8,319 bases of DNA. Source: a bacterium (lineage in GTDB: Bacteria; Chloroflexota; Chloroflexia; Thermomicrobiales; UBA6265). The notes under the pieces are model-generated. The model ran no database searches, was not told the DNA's origin, and saw nothing but the letters and a program-made list of their open reading frames with translations. The DNA lies in the NCBI GenBank assembly GCA_029977305.1, contig JAPOLF010000088.1:1-8319 (forward strand). Reading direction: 5' to 3'. The translations under genes and the position numbers were made by a program. Every line of letters begins with the position of its first letter. The stretch's first letter is position 1. Of this stretch, positions 1 through 7,118 are shown piece by piece.

Positions 1-827
1 AGCGCCTTGGCCTGATCGAGTCGCAGGAGCGCGATGTCCGTTTCCGCGCCGTCGCTCTCGAATGCCTGCAGCGCCGCTTCGAAATGGCGCATGGCTCGCG
101 CGTACTTTCCTTGGCTGACCGAGAGGAACGCGAGGTTCTGCAGCGCGATCCCCTCCACCCATGACCTGTCAGCGGCGCGTGCCTCGGTGGCAGCATCGAG
201 AAAGGCCGCCTCCGCCTCTTGCAGGCGCCCGGAGGTGAGCAATGCAAGTCCGCGATTGGACTGAACCGAGGCGCGCATGTCCGGAATGGATCCGATGTTC
301 TCGAGGGCGCGATCGAAGTAGCTGATTGCGTCCTCGAGATTGCCCTGACTCTCCGCAACCGTGCCAAGGTTGTTGTACGCGCGGGCTGCCAGCGCAGGTT
401 CACCAATGCGCTCGAAGAGTTCTAATGCTTCACGTGCACGCGACGAAGCATCGTCGTAGCGTGCCAAGAGGAGGAGCGGTCGCACGTAGGCAAGGCGAAC
501 TCTGCCGCGAATGGTGTCGCTCAGATTCGAGCCGTCGGCCATCGCAACCGTTGAACTGCCAAGCTCCGCGGCCTCCTCGAGGCGGCCCACGCTTGCCAGC
601 GACTCAACAAACCCTCGCCGCGTTTCCGCTTGTGCGCCAGGTGCCCCCAGTTCGTCCGCGATTGCCACCAGTGCCTCGCGCACCTCCAGCCCGCGCACCA
701 CATCGTCGGCGGCGACTCGGTCCGCCTCATCGCTCAGCCGCTGCAACGCCTCCGCCGCATCCCCCGACGCGCGCAACAACGCGAGCCGCCCACTGGGCGG
801 CTCGCTCATCAACCGGTCGATGGTCAC
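1..827 (-). CDS. TPR protein, N-terminal part, probable TPR-CHAT paralog (3' end beyond window)
   Basis: The reading frame is open to the left edge; 275 residues are visible. From about residue 75 it is a helical tetratricopeptide array, with units such as AARAYNNLGTVAESQGNLED, SNRGLALLTSGRLQEAEAAF and LQNLAFLSVSQGKYARAMRH. These align in order with the repeats of the 936-residue CHAT protease, including the shared SNRGLAL and NLA(F/Y)L segments. The first 70 residues are poorly conserved. Start taken as GTG 827, eight bases after the start of the anti-sigma stop overlap; ATG 809 (six codons inside) is an alternative, and neither has a clear Shine-Dalgarno sequence. By analogy with cassette B the unseen C-terminus may be a CHAT protease domain, but that cannot be checked here. 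The frame, codon bias toward G/C in third positions and homology leave little doubt that this is a real gene. The TPR array would bind a partner or signal protein. Confidence 0.85.
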   Translation of the reverse strand, partial: MTIDRLMSEPPSGRLALLRASGDAAEALQRLSDEADRVAADDVVRGLEVREALVAIADELGAPGAQAETRRGFVESLASVGRLEEAAELGSSTVAMADGSNLSDTIRGRVRLAYVRPLLLLARYDDASSRAREALELFERIGEPALAARAYNNLGTVAESQGNLEDAISYFDRALENIGSIPDMRASVQSNRGLALLTSGRLQEAEAAFLDAATEARAADRSWVEGIALQNLAFLSVSQGKYARAMRHFEAALQAFESDGAETDIALLRLDQAKA

Positions 828-834
828 CCGGTCA

Positions 835-1518
835 TCAGTCTGCATGCATCCCCGTCTGCGGTCCGGCCGCCATCGGCTTCACCGGCAGCTTCGGCAGCAC
901 GAACACGAAATCGCTCGTGTGCATGATGACATCCCAATCGCCGCTGGCAAGGGTCGTCTTGAACATCCCCGTCGCATCCGCGCTCGCCCGCACCGTCGTC
1001 CCGTCCGGAGCCACCAGGTCCACGCTCCGCAGCGACTTGTCGTCCGAGCTCAGCTGGCCCATCAGGGTCCAGTCCTTCGCCTGCGCCGCCGGCGGCGTCA
1101 GCTGCAAGCTGATCTCCGCACCCGGCACCTCGAGTTCAAGCATCCGGGCCCCCGGATTGCCGCGGACCCCGGCGAAGCCGTCCGCCATCTGGCCCCAGCT
1201 GTCGAAGACCACCCGCGCCACCATCTGGAACTGCTCCTGGAAGTCCGCGCTAAGGTCGCGCACCTTCCCGGCAATCCCGTCCAGCAGGCTGTCCGCGAAC
1301 TCGACAACCGGCTGTCGATTACCGCCCATCGCCGTCACCGCGGCCACGGTCTTCGCCGGGGGGGTGTAGAGCGCGTCGTTCTGGATCACCGATGCCACCA
1401 GCCCGTGCACCACCAGCATTTCCGTGCAGGCCTGGCACGACGCCACGTGCGCCGCGATCTCCGCATTGTCATTGCCGGCCGCGTGGGCGATCAGATCAAG
1501 GTCGTTTGGGCAGGTCAT
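835..1518 (-). CDS. Soluble zinc-finger anti-sigma-like protein with C-terminal beta-domain (cassette A)
   Basis: A 227-residue protein with the same plan as the 6486-7091 product. The N-terminus has H-x3-C-x2-C (HVASCQAC; H24, C28, C31) plus H12, the pattern of ZAS anti-sigma factors. A helical middle (about 72-104; SLLDGIAGKVRDLSADFQEQ) leads to FDSWGQMADGFAGVRG (105-120), which is nearly the same in the other copy. The C-terminal part (from about DWTLMGQLSS, 149 on) is predicted to be a beta-sandwich and ends in a Pro/Gly-rich tail (LPVKPMAAGP). No membrane segment is visible, so it should act in the cytoplasm, unlike membrane-bound anti-sigma factors of RseA type. Start chosen at ATG 1518, with AAAGGAG eight bases upstream; the TTG at 1548 lacks support. 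The stop sits eight bases before the proposed start of the TPR gene, so the genes are likely one operon. It probably inhibits the sigma factor encoded just upstream; this is inference from motif and order. Confidence 0.8.
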   Translation of the reverse strand: MTCPNDLDLIAHAAGNDNAEIAAHVASCQACTEMLVVHGLVASVIQNDALYTPPAKTVAAVTAMGGNRQPVVEFADSLLDGIAGKVRDLSADFQEQFQMVARVVFDSWGQMADGFAGVRGNPGARMLELEVPGAEISLQLTPPAAQAKDWTLMGQLSSDDKSLRSVDLVAPDGTTVRASADATGMFKTTLASGDWDVIMHTSDFVFVLPKLPVKPMAAGPQTGMHAD

Positions 1519-1543
1519 CGCTGTGGCTCCTTTCGTGGGTTCT

Positions 1544-1583
1544 GCCAACTAGTGCCCGCCGGGTCCGAGTCTGATACATCCGG
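1544..1583 (-). promoter_or_regulatory. Conserved sigma/anti-sigma intergenic block (copy A)
   Basis: The block starts CCGGATGTATCAG (1583-1571), identical to 7158-7146. Its ATG at 1579 is 61 bases before the anti-sigma ATG, compared with 63 in cassette B, so any encoded peptide is out of frame with the anti-sigma gene here. Read as coding, it gives a 27-residue upstream ORF (1579-1496; MYQTRTRRALVG at its start) that overlaps the first 23 bases of the anti-sigma gene. CGAGG, seven to eight bases before that ATG, is a possible ribosome site. It could be a leader peptide or a promoter for the downstream genes; neither is proven. Confidence 0.45.
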
Positions 1584-1596
1584 GGGCCTCGACCGT

Positions 1597-2199
1597 TCAC
1601 AGCGCCCCGGTGACTCCCATCTCCGTCAGCACCGCGTGGACCTTCTTGAAACACCGCGCCCGCGTCGGCCCGATGCTCCCCACCGGCATCCCCAGTTCCG
1701 CCGAGATCCGGTCGTACGATGCCTCGCTCGGATTGAGGAACAGCGCCGTCAGCAGCTCGCGGCACCGCACATCGATCCGTCCGAGCGCTTGCCGCACCAC
1801 CTGTTCCCGTTCCCACTGCGCGACATCCGTCTCGACCGACTGCCGCTCATCGACCTCCATCTCGGTCAATTCGCTGGTCTTGTGTTCCCCGCGGCGCACC
1901 TTCCACGATGCCCGCCGCGCCGTCGTCATCAGCCAGTAGGAGAGGCTCCCCGGGTGCTCGATCTCCCTCACATGCTTCAGCAGCGCGCTGAACACCGTCT
2001 GGAAGACATCATCGCTGTCCGATTCCGAGAGCCCCAGCTTCCGCGGGATGCTGTAGACCAACCGGCCGTACTTCTCCACCAGCGCGGCCCACGCCGCCTC
2101 GTCACCCTCGCGGCAACGCGCGATCAGCGCCGCGTCTTCCGCGGCGCTCGCTGTCACGATCGGGTTGGCCGGACGCTCGCCGGACACGATCTCCCCCAT
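1597..2199 (-). CDS. ECF-type RNA polymerase sigma factor (cassette A)
   Basis: A 200-residue ECF sigma factor, paralogous to the one at 7192-7779. Region 2 spans about residues 39-102: LVEKYGRLVYSIPRKLGL, then SDDVFQTVFSALL, then LSYWLMTTARRASWK. Region 4 spans about 133-190: VVRQALGRIDVRCRELLTAL, then a helix-turn-helix, RISAELGMPVGSIGPTRARC. The 20-30 residues before region 2 differ from the other copy. Start chosen at ATG 2199 because GGAGG lies seven bases upstream; an in-frame ATG-less extension to 2229 has no such site. It follows the S8 protease gene by 84 bases that hold a hairpin and heads the second cassette. An anti-sigma-like gene starts about 78 bases beyond its stop. Promoter specificity is unknown, but the recognition helix is the same as in the other copy, so overlapping regulons and cross-inhibition are plausible. 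Confidence 0.93.
   Translation of the reverse strand: MGEIVSGERPANPIVTASAAEDAALIARCREGDEAAWAALVEKYGRLVYSIPRKLGLSESDSDDVFQTVFSALLKHVREIEHPGSLSYWLMTTARRASWKVRRGEHKTSELTEMEVDERQSVETDVAQWEREQVVRQALGRIDVRCRELLTALFLNPSEASYDRISAELGMPVGSIGPTRARCFKKVHAVLTEMGVTGAL
1642..1683. repeat. Near-identical segment shared with the other sigma gene (copy A)
   Basis: The partner of 7237-7278: 41 of 42 bases match, with the one difference at 1657, a silent change in an arginine-rich helix. It covers the region 4.2 recognition helix of the sigma factor. Confidence 0.8.
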
Positions 2200-2230
2200 G
2201 CGGAGTCCTCCGTCTCCCCAGTATCGCAAA

Positions 2231-2258
2231 GCGCGGACGCCCGTCAGGGCATCCGCGC
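2231..2258 (-). terminator. GC-rich hairpin after the S8 protease gene, possible terminator
   Basis: A 12-bp stem with a 4-base loop: GCGCGGACGCCC (2231-2242) and GGGCATCCGCGC (2247-2258), whose single mismatch becomes a G-U pair in minus-strand RNA. It lies 25 bases beyond the S8 stop, but only TTT follows the stem, so it would be a weak or factor-aided terminator. A poor sigma-70-like promoter, CTGACG (2247-2242), 16-base spacer, GATACT (2225-2220), overlaps it and would suit the next sigma gene. Each hexamer matches consensus at only four of six positions, so it is not listed as a feature. Confidence 0.45.
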
Positions 2259-2283
2259 CGAAGTTGTGACCGTTGGAGCCGAG

Positions 2284-3654
2284 CTATCGGCAGCCGAGCG
2301 CCTTCGCCGCATTCAGCCGCCCCGCGCCGAGGCCATTGCCTTTCTTGATCGGATTGGCCGAGTTCTGCAGCAGCGCCAGCGCCTGATTGGCGGAGAGCCC
2401 CTGCTGCTCCTCGAGCAAGAGTGCCACCGCCCCCGCCACCCACGGAGAGGCCATCGAGGTCCCGCTCCAAGTTGCGTAATCACTGTTCACCGACTGGACA
2501 CCGCGCGGGAACGCACTCTTGATCTCCATTCCCGGTGCGCTGATGTCGATGCCCGAAGCGGTAGTGTTGAATCCGGCCCGAGCCTTGCGGGAACTCGACG
2601 CGGGCTTGCCCTTGGCGTCCGTCGCACCCACCGCGATCACCTGCTTCAGCGCCGCTGGATATTCCGCCTCGCCCTGGGCCCCGGAATTGCCAGCCGCCGC
2701 CACGATGATCACTCCTGCCTCCCGCGCGTGGCGGACCGCATCCTCGATCACCGCGGACCGTGATGTCGTGCCAAGCGACAGGTTCACCACATCAGCACCA
2801 GCATCCACTGCGTGGAAGATCGCCTGCGCCACGACGAACGCGTTGCCGTTCCCATCGCTGTCAAGCGCCTTGATCGGCATGATCCGGGCACCAGGCGCAA
2901 CCTGGAGCACGATCCCGGAGATGTGAGTTCCGTGCCCGGCAGATTCATCGATAAGCGGTTGCCCTTTCTCATCGGTGTCACCGTCGTCGTTCACGCCGTC
3001 ACCGACATCCGCCACGTGGCCCTCAAGTTGCAGGAACGCATTCCACGCGCCCTCAACGTGATTCGCGAACGCCGGGTGTGCCGTGTCCAGCCCCGTGTCG
3101 ATCACCGCGACCACGATGCCCTGCCCCGTGCTGCATCGAGCCGCCCGAGCCGCGCCGACATCCTTCCGGCCCCAGCTATCCCCATCCTCCGCGGCCTGGG
3201 GGTCCGCAAGCGAGCGAGGGAAGAACCGACTCGGGTTACCTTGCGGCGAATCCCCGACGTAGTTCAGTTCCGCCCACGTCACCAACCGGCCGTTGTCATC
3301 CTCCAGGTCGAGCAATTCTTCGAGCATTTCCTCTTCGTCGTCGTTCATCGTCACCTGAAGCAGCAGGATCCCTTCACCGGCGATCTCGTCAAGCACCGTG
3401 GCAGTCTCGAATCCCTCATCGATCATCGCGGAGAGCAGCGCGGATGGCGTCACACCATCCCGGAGATGCACGATCGCCTCACCGCTGCAGAAATTGTCTC
3501 CGCCGCGGCGATCGCAACTTTCCGCCTCATCGTCGTCGTCTTCGCCGTGATCACGGGTTGAGGCCACAGCATCCGGGACAAGAAGCATCGACGCTGGTGT
3601 CGCCACCACCGCCATCGCCACTAGCAAACCTGTCAGTGCATCACGCAATCGCAT
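2284..3654 (-). CDS. Exported S8 subtilisin-like serine protease
   Basis: A 456-residue precursor. The N-terminus is a Sec signal peptide: R2 and R4, a hydrophobic core to about residue 26, and a likely cleavage site AVA-S after residue 31. An acidic stretch (about 35-45) is followed by a propeptide-like region (about 58-135, beginning EAIVHLRDG). The catalytic domain runs from about 160 to the end, with the full triad: D186 (VAVIDTGLD), H241 (GHGTHISG) and S400 (SGTSMASP). Oxyanion-hole N323 is in AAAGNSGA. The insert GVNDDGDTDEKG (220-231) resembles the acidic calcium-binding loop of many S8 enzymes. Four cysteines (47, 56, 174, 455) could form disulfides, consistent with export. Start chosen at ATG 3654: it overlaps the CHAT stop as TGATG and has GGAAGGGG seven bases upstream; an in-frame start at 3687 would spoil the signal peptide. 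It is co-transcribed with, and probably translationally coupled to, the CHAT protease. The natural substrate is unknown. Confidence 0.95.
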   Translation of the reverse strand: MRLRDALTGLLVAMAVVATPASMLLVPDAVASTRDHGEDDDDEAESCDRRGGDNFCSGEAIVHLRDGVTPSALLSAMIDEGFETATVLDEIAGEGILLLQVTMNDDEEEMLEELLDLEDDNGRLVTWAELNYVGDSPQGNPSRFFPRSLADPQAAEDGDSWGRKDVGAARAARCSTGQGIVVAVIDTGLDTAHPAFANHVEGAWNAFLQLEGHVADVGDGVNDDGDTDEKGQPLIDESAGHGTHISGIVLQVAPGARIMPIKALDSDGNGNAFVVAQAIFHAVDAGADVVNLSLGTTSRSAVIEDAVRHAREAGVIIVAAAGNSGAQGEAEYPAALKQVIAVGATDAKGKPASSSRKARAGFNTTASGIDISAPGMEIKSAFPRGVQSVNSDYATWSGTSMASPWVAGAVALLLEEQQGLSANQALALLQNSANPIKKGNGLGAGRLNAAKALGCR

Positions 3655-6464
3655 CACGCAACCCCTTCCAGCATGAATGCCGCCCACAGTGCGGGGTGTG
3701 GATGCTTCTCGAGCATCGTCCGCTGGGCCGAGCGCAGGGCCTCAGCAGCGGTTGCCCCCTCAACGTAACGACGGTACAGCAATGCCATCAGTTCCTCAGT
3801 CACCCGGTCATCGGCCAGCCAGAGGCTCATCACCAGCCGGGACGCCCCAGCCGCCAAGAACCCACGCACCAGTCCGACCACTTCATCACCTTCGCCGATC
3901 ACGGCGCGTCCGGTTTCACAACCACTCAATGTAATCAGAGAGGCGCGAAGTCGCAGGTGATACAGGTCCCGCACGATCAACCACCGATCGGCCAATTTCA
4001 GGCCAGATCCCAGCGGATTCTCCGGCAAGAACCGCCCATGACAGGCGAAATGCAGCATGGATGCCGTTTCTGCGGCCCCGATCACCCGATCCGCCACCGC
4101 GGCCTCGTTCAGCAGCAAACGCGCCTCCGGCAGCAACTCCGCCAGCGCCACCGCCTCGTCCGCGATCTGCGGGGCAGCTGCATCGGCGACCCCAACCACC
4201 AGCGGCGTTCCACCCTCCGGCGGTTCCGGGCGCCGCAGCTGCGCCAACACCGACACACTCGGGATCGCCACCACCTCGAGCCGCTCGATCAGGTACTGAG
4301 CACCGTCCCATGCCGCATGCAGCGGCAGCGTGTGCATTGCCCCATGCGGTGCCAACACCACCCGCCCGATCTCGTCGCTCGCGGCCAACACCGGACCAAT
4401 CACCGCCTCGTGCAGCGCAGCAAGCTCCCGCCGGACATCCGCCAGCATCTTGGCAGCCCGCGGGTCATCAACTGCGGTCTGCCCCGCGGCCAATGCCCGT
4501 GAGATCTGGAAACGCAACTTCCGGCTCAGCACCGCCAACGCCGCGGGTGCCACCATCCCGCGCACCACCGTCGTCGCGCCATCCCGCAGCACGAAGGCCA
4601 CCAACTCCTCGCCTGCATCGGCGTAGGCGACCACCGCCGTCCCCGGCTCAACCAGCGATTGCGCCTCCGCCAGCGTCACCGGTGCCGAGAAGACGCTCGC
4701 GGCGCCCCGCACCACCGACAACCGATCTTCGAGCAGGTCCAATTCCCGCTCGATCTCCCGCTTGCGCTCCCGTCTCTCCGGCGTGGGCGATGGCGCGTCC
4801 GGATCGTGCCCGAGCAACCACGTCAGTTCCGTGCGCAACGCGTGCAACCGCGCCACCAGCGCCGCCTGATCAGGGGAGTGCTCCGGTGCCGCGGTCGTCA
4901 GGTCGATCGCCCCGCCGACCACATCCAACAGCGCCCGGCTCCGCGCCTGCTCGCTGATCGCGAACGCCAACGCCACGTCCGGCTCCGATTGATCGAGTGC
5001 GGCTCGCAGCGCATCCGCGAAGAGGCGGTCCCGTTGCCCATGCCATGCCGCCCGATGCCGCTCCGTTTGCAACGCCCCACGCACCCGCTCCGTCTGCGCG
5101 ATTGCCCCCAACAGGTCCGGAAGTGCCCCCGCTGCATCGCCCTGCCGCAGTGCGATCTCCCCGCGCAGGTGCAATAGGTCCGCCAAGGAGGGCGCCAGAT
5201 CCAACCGTTCCGCCGTTGGCATAGCCTGCGCGACCACCGCTGCCGCGGCCTGCAGATCCCCCGCTGCGATTGCCACCCGCGCCGCCAATCCCTGCGCCGC
5301 GATCGCCTCTGCAGGGTGATCCGCCGTCAGCGCCAGCGCATCCTCCACCGCTGCCCCGGCTGAATCAAGGTCACCATCAGCCAGTGCGATCTCCGCCTGC
5401 AGCAGCAACGCCCGCGCCTGCGTCGATGCTGACCCGCGCTCCGCTGCCAGCCGCAGATCGTCGCGCGCCTCCTCCCGCCGATCCAAGCGCAGCAATGCCG
5501 CCGCCAACCCCACTCGCGCTGCTGCCGCCTCGGTCACCAGCCCGCGCGTCTCCATCACCGGGATCGCCGAGGCCCACGCCGCCTGCGCCCGCTCCGCCAT
5601 TCCCACCCGCAGCAGCGCGTCCGCCTCATCAGCCATCAACCGCGCTGCATGCACTGGCGAATCCTCTTCCGCGAGATGCACCCGCCCACGCTCGAAGTGG
5701 GAGAGCGCGTCATGCAATCGCCCCTGCCGCGTCGCCAAGTACGCGAGGTTCTCCTCGGCCACCGCAGCCGCCCAGTTGGCCCCTGCTTCCTCGAAGATGC
5801 CCACCGCGCGGGTGAACGCCACCTCCGCCTCTGCGTAGGCATCCAAGGCGATCAGCGCCAACCCGCGGTTGCTCTCCAATTGCGCCAGCAGGGTGGGGGA
5901 GTCTTGCACCAGCGGCATGGCGCGGTCGTAACAGGCGAGCGCCTCGGCGGGCTCGTCGCGCATCTCGTGCACCGCCCCGAGATTGATCTCCGCCCGCGCC
6001 AGCATCGACGGTTCCCCCGCCGCACGGAACTGTTCCCGGGCCGCGATCGCCGCCTCCGCCGCCTCGTCAAAACGCCCCAGGCTCGCCAGGGCCTGCACCG
6101 TCGTCAGCCGCGCCCGTGCCGAGGCGCTGCGCAAGCCGTGCGCATCCGCGATCGCCATCGCCGATGCACACGCCTCCAACGCCGCATCAAATGCCCCCGC
6201 GTACGAGAGCGTCATCCCGCGCACACCGTACGCCTCGGCCTCGAGCGTCGGGTCCCCCACCAATCCGGCCAATGCGACCGCCGTCTCGCTCCCGGTGAGT
6301 GCCGCCCCCGCTTCGCTCGTTGCCAGTTCCTCAATTCGTTCCAGCAACGAACGCAACAAGCCGCGGGAATCTCCCGCGGCCTCCGCCCATGCGCGTCGTT
6401 CTGGTTCCGATGCCGTCTGCAGCCTCGCGAGGAGCGCATCGAGCTCCACAGCCTGGTAGGTCAT
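3654..6464 (-). CDS. TPR-CHAT cysteine protease (caspase-like)
   Basis: A 936-residue cytoplasmic protein. Residues about 70-460 form a long helical tetratricopeptide array, with repeat units such as AEINLGAVHEMRDEPAEALA, LESNRGLALIALDAYAEAE and EENLAYLATRQGRLHDALSHF. A charged helical linker follows (about 470-590; a short Pro/Asp-rich break near 553-562). Residues about 600-936 are a CHAT domain (caspase HetF-associated with TPRs). The predicted catalytic pair is H809 in LHFACHG and C849 in LSGCETG. Other CHAT hallmarks are present: EVVGLVRGFLAAGA, VMSLWLADD and the C-terminal HPALWAAFMLEG. CHAT proteins are clan CD proteases; TPR arrays usually sense a partner or signal. The ATG at 6464 is 21 bases after the anti-sigma stop; its only Shine-Dalgarno-like sequence (TAGGAG) overlaps that stop and is distant, suggesting coupled translation. 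The stop overlaps the start of the S8 protease gene by one base. Both catalytic residues are present, so an active enzyme is expected. The substrate is unknown; the adjacent anti-sigma protein is a candidate. Confidence 0.95.
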   Translation of the reverse strand: MTYQAVELDALLARLQTASEPERRAWAEAAGDSRGLLRSLLERIEELATSEAGAALTGSETAVALAGLVGDPTLEAEAYGVRGMTLSYAGAFDAALEACASAMAIADAHGLRSASARARLTTVQALASLGRFDEAAEAAIAAREQFRAAGEPSMLARAEINLGAVHEMRDEPAEALACYDRAMPLVQDSPTLLAQLESNRGLALIALDAYAEAEVAFTRAVGIFEEAGANWAAAVAEENLAYLATRQGRLHDALSHFERGRVHLAEEDSPVHAARLMADEADALLRVGMAERAQAAWASAIPVMETRGLVTEAAAARVGLAAALLRLDRREEARDDLRLAAERGSASTQARALLLQAEIALADGDLDSAGAAVEDALALTADHPAEAIAAQGLAARVAIAAGDLQAAAAVVAQAMPTAERLDLAPSLADLLHLRGEIALRQGDAAGALPDLLGAIAQTERVRGALQTERHRAAWHGQRDRLFADALRAALDQSEPDVALAFAISEQARSRALLDVVGGAIDLTTAAPEHSPDQAALVARLHALRTELTWLLGHDPDAPSPTPERRERKREIERELDLLEDRLSVVRGAASVFSAPVTLAEAQSLVEPGTAVVAYADAGEELVAFVLRDGATTVVRGMVAPAALAVLSRKLRFQISRALAAGQTAVDDPRAAKMLADVRRELAALHEAVIGPVLAASDEIGRVVLAPHGAMHTLPLHAAWDGAQYLIERLEVVAIPSVSVLAQLRRPEPPEGGTPLVVGVADAAAPQIADEAVALAELLPEARLLLNEAAVADRVIGAAETASMLHFACHGRFLPENPLGSGLKLADRWLIVRDLYHLRLRASLITLSGCETGRAVIGEGDEVVGLVRGFLAAGASRLVMSLWLADDRVTEELMALLYRRYVEGATAAEALRSAQRTMLEKHPHPALWAAFMLEGVA

Positions 6465-6485
6465 GCGGGCAGTGTCGCAGGGCTC

Positions 6486-7091
6486 CTACCCGATTGCCAC
6501 CGCATGCAGGACCACTTCGTCGCCCCCGGTGCGCACGATGAAGTCGTAGTGACCCGCCTCGACATCCGCCAGGAACAACCCGCTCTCGTCGACGACGACC
6601 TCAGTCACCGCGTCGCCCGTCACCGTGTCGAACAGCGCCACCACACCGCCAGCGACCTCGTCGCCCGAGACCTGCCCGGTCAGCGACCACACCCCACGGC
6701 CACCCGCCGCGATCTGCACGTCAACCTCGGTGTCCGCTCCGGAGAACGACAGCAGCCGCGGCGTCTCCTCGCCGCGCACCCCAGCGAATCCCGGAGCCAG
6801 TTGCCCCCAGCTGTCGAAGGAGACCGCCGCCGCGATCCGCCGCAACGGGGATGCCACCTGCGCGATCCGCTGCGCCGGGGTCGGGGCGCTGCGGAACACG
6901 CTCATGATCGCCGCCAGCGTCTCCCGCGATGGCCCGATCACCGCATCGTCGCTCACCGTCACCCGCGCCACCCGGTAGAGGCTGACCGTCGCGGTGCAGA
7001 CATCACACCCCGACACGTGCGCTCCAACGGCGGCGTCCTGCGCCGTGTGCGCCCAGTGCAGCAGATCGGTGTCATTCGGGTGGCTGCTCAT
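6486..7091 (-). CDS. Soluble zinc-finger anti-sigma-like protein with C-terminal beta-domain (cassette B)
   Basis: A 201-residue protein, probably cytoplasmic, as no signal peptide or membrane segment is seen. The N-terminus carries H-x3-C-x2-C (HVSGCDVC, H25, C29, C32) with another histidine at position 12, the pattern of zinc-binding ZAS-type anti-sigma factors. A middle helical region ends in SFDSWGQLAPGFAGVRG (residues 91-107), strongly shared with the cassette A paralog. The last 70 or so residues (VWSLTGQVSG, then alternating hydrophobic strands to EAGHYDFIV) look like a transthyretin- or carboxypeptidase-regulatory-like beta-sandwich. Start chosen at ATG 7091, preceded by GAGGAG seven bases upstream; a longer form starting at ATG 7154 is possible. 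It lies between the sigma gene and the TPR-CHAT protease, so it probably inhibits the sigma factor. Binding and release are inferred, not seen. The family name is uncertain because only the zinc motif is diagnostic. Confidence 0.8.
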   Translation of the reverse strand: MSSHPNDTDLLHWAHTAQDAAVGAHVSGCDVCTATVSLYRVARVTVSDDAVIGPSRETLAAIMSVFRSAPTPAQRIAQVASPLRRIAAAVSFDSWGQLAPGFAGVRGEETPRLLSFSGADTEVDVQIAAGGRGVWSLTGQVSGDEVAGGVVALFDTVTGDAVTEVVVDESGLFLADVEAGHYDFIVRTGGDEVVLHAVAIG

Positions 7092-7118
7092 CGCGTTGCT
7101 CCTCAATCTCCGTACTTG

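Noticed and set aside
511..2763. Long open frame on the plus strand (750 codons), and similar long plus-strand frames at 3078-4502 and 5649-7244
   Set aside because: They lie antisense to well-supported genes, are rich in Arg/Pro/His and lack any recognisable domain. They are by-products of high GC content, which removes stop codons from the opposite strand.
2284..7091. A bacterial gasdermin defence locus, since gasdermins are often encoded beside CHAT or S8-type proteases
   Set aside because: No small membrane-active or gasdermin-sized gene is found beside either protease; the neighbours are sigma and anti-sigma genes.
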